Positions 4,552-5,941 of a DNA stretch of 5,941 nt are shown here, piece by piece. A model generated the notes under the pieces. That model had not been told where the DNA came from and ran no database searches. It saw nothing but the letters and a program-made list of their open reading frames with translations. Positions within the stretch are counted from its first letter, which is position 1. Every line of letters starts with the position of its first letter. The stretch is from positions 1-5,941 of the forward strand of contig WFWP01000050.1 of the NCBI GenBank assembly GCA_015491055.1. Reading direction: 5' to 3'. This DNA is from Patescibacteria group bacterium (GTDB taxonomy: Bacteria; Patescibacteriota; Minisyncoccia; Phycocordibacterales; UBA2100). Made by a program: the position numbers and the translations under genes.

Positions 4552-5941
4552 TTGTTTACTCTTTCTTCAATCTCTTTTTTTATTTTATCCGCAAAATCAT
4601 TAAGTGTCATTTCAAGTTTGTTTCCTTGCCTGGTTTCAACAGTCAAAACATGTTTTTCTCGCTCTTTGTCACCCAATACCAAAATGTATGGAACTTTTTC
4701 TTTTTTGGAATTCCGTATTCTCTTGCCAAGCGAATCGGTGGCGTCTTGCAACAGTACTCTAATGCCTATCGCTTGCAAACTTGCCAAAATTTTGTTTGCA
4801 TACTCGTTGTTTGCGTCCGATACCGGTAGTATGTGCACTTGTTCCGGCGACAACCAAACCGGAAATGCGCCTCCAAAATGCTCAATCATTACGCCCATAA
4901 ACCTTTCCAAGGAGCCGGTTATCGCCCTGTGTATCACAACGGGCCTTTCTTTTTGTCCGGCGTCGTTTGTATAAGACAATTCAAATCTTTCCGGCAAATT
5001 GAAATCGCATTGTATGGTTGCGAGTTGCCATGAGCGGCCTATGGCATCTTTAAACATAAAATCAAGTTTAGGTCCGTAAAATGCAGCTTCATCTTCCGCC
5101 GGAGTATATGGCAAATTATTGGCTTTTGCGGCATCTTCAAGCGCTTTTTGCGCAGATTCCCACACTGTGTCATCTCCCAAATATTGTCCGTTTGGACCAC
5201 GCAAAGACAATTGTACGGTATACTCGTCAATCATGCCCATTGTTGCGTAAAAAGTTTTTATTATGGATACTATGGTTGACACCTCTTCTTTTATCTGATC
5301 AACTCTGCAAAACAAGTGTCCGTCGTCTTGTGTTATTGAACGAACGCGTGTTAACCCTCCCAATTGTCCGCTTTTTTCATCTCTGTACACGGTTGCGGGT
5401 TCAAAGTATCGCACGGGCATATCTCTGTAAGAAAATTGATTATCCATAAATATTTGCATGTGATGCGGACAATTCATCGGTTTTATGAAAAACTTGTCTT
5501 CTTTACCGTACACCTTGAATAATTCATCTCCAAACTTATCCGCATGTCCGGATTTTATGTAAAGATCTTCTTTTGTTATATGCGGTGTCCATACTCGCTC
5601 GTACCCTCTGTTTTTGTGTAATTCCCAAAGATAATCTTCTATTTCTTTTCTGATTATCATGCCTTTCGGTTGAATCAACGGCAATCCGGCACCCACAAGA
5701 GAGGAAGAAGTAAATAACTTCAATTCTTTGCCCAATTTTCTGTGATCCCTCTTTTTCGCTTCTTCAAGCATTATCAAGTATTCACCCAAATCTTTTTTTG
5801 TTTCAAATGCCAAACCGTATATGCGTGTCAACATTTTATTTTTTTCATCTCCTCGCCAATATGCGCCGGCAACTTTATGCAACATGAAAGAATATTCATC
5901 TATATCTTTGGCGGGATTTTCAGAATGTCCGCCCCTGCACA
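4548..5941 (-). CDS. thrS: Threonyl-tRNA synthetase (5' end outside window)
   Basis: ThrRS is a cytoplasmic class II synthetase that charges tRNA-Thr with threonine. The reading frame stays open to the window edge, so the TGS domain, most of the editing domain and the start codon are missing. About 463 residues are visible, matching E. coli ThrRS from its residue 182 onward. The visible part opens with CRGGH (5939-5925), the second metal-binding motif of the editing domain (CRGPH in E. coli), then AGAYWRGDEKNKMLTRIYG. The catalytic core has its three zinc ligands: Cys in KPMNCPHH (5471-5469), His in TQDDGHLF (5318-5316) and His in VVIHRAITGS (4931-4929). Class II motif 2 (YRDEKSG to RVRS) and motif 3 (GSLERFMGVMIEHF) are present. 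The C-terminal anticodon-binding domain runs from about PVWLSPEQVHILPV to the end. Nothing suggests inactivation of the visible part. Its TAA (4550-4548) overlaps the TAG of the converging gene. Confidence 0.97.
   Translation of the reverse strand, partial: CRGGHSENPAKDIDEYSFMLHKVAGAYWRGDEKNKMLTRIYGLAFETKKDLGEYLIMLEEAKKRDHRKLGKELKLFTSSSLVGAGLPLIQPKGMIIRKEIEDYLWELHKNRGYERVWTPHITKEDLYIKSGHADKFGDELFKVYGKEDKFFIKPMNCPHHMQIFMDNQFSYRDMPVRYFEPATVYRDEKSGQLGGLTRVRSITQDDGHLFCRVDQIKEEVSTIVSIIKTFYATMGMIDEYTVQLSLRGPNGQYLGDDTVWESAQKALEDAAKANNLPYTPAEDEAAFYGPKLDFMFKDAIGRSWQLATIQCDFNLPERFELSYTNDAGQKERPVVIHRAITGSLERFMGVMIEHFGGAFPVWLSPEQVHILPVSDANNEYANKILASLQAIGIRVLLQDATDSLGKRIRNSKKEKVPYILVLGDKEREKHVLTVETRQGNKLEMTLNDFADKIKKEIEERVNN

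Noticed and set aside
4552..5449. Plus-strand reading frames within thrS
   Set aside because: All are antisense to a conserved synthetase with complete motifs and show no protein-family features.

Overview
The window reads as an ordinary chromosomal segment of a bacterium with a small, AT-rich, tightly packed genome. It holds four recognisable genes: mnmA, an ATP-cone/nuclease gene, greA and the 3' three quarters of thrS. It also holds one tRNA gene and two membrane-protein genes that I cannot name. No mobile element, phage gene or CRISPR array is visible. Several traits fit the Candidate Phyla Radiation (Patescibacteria, Parcubacteria-like). There are no Shine-Dalgarno sequences before any plus-strand start, -10 boxes sit almost against the start codons, the tRNA lacks an encoded CCA, and there are short single-span membrane proteins of unknown family, one with an N-terminal LPYTGFD motif. 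The lineage is an inference from style and not a demonstrated placement. The standard code with UGA as stop is supported by MnmA ending with TGA at its normal length.

Layout: mnmA (77-1186, +) makes 2-thiouridine at the tRNA wobble position. A 214-base gap follows with a GC-richer, foldable island. Then come a single-span membrane protein (1401-1835, +) and, 19 bases later, an ATP-cone plus PD-(D/E)XK nuclease fusion (1855-2697, +), probably one transcript. greA (2776-3237, +) has its own promoter. The 498 bases between greA and the next protein gene hold a polypyrimidine mirror repeat and, on the minus strand, a tRNA gene with anticodon UAU (3437-3510) with a good promoter. A membrane-anchored coiled-coil protein (3736-4551, +) runs head-on into thrS (4548-5941, -), and the two stop codons overlap by three bases.

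Most genes serve translation (MnmA, tRNA-Ile, ThrRS) or transcription elongation (GreA). I see no multi-gene system that is clearly new. The points most worth checking are the rare UAU-anticodon isoleucine tRNA, the probable leaderless expression of most genes, the N-terminal sorting-signal-like LPYTG membrane protein, and the ATP-cone nuclease with its membrane-protein neighbour.
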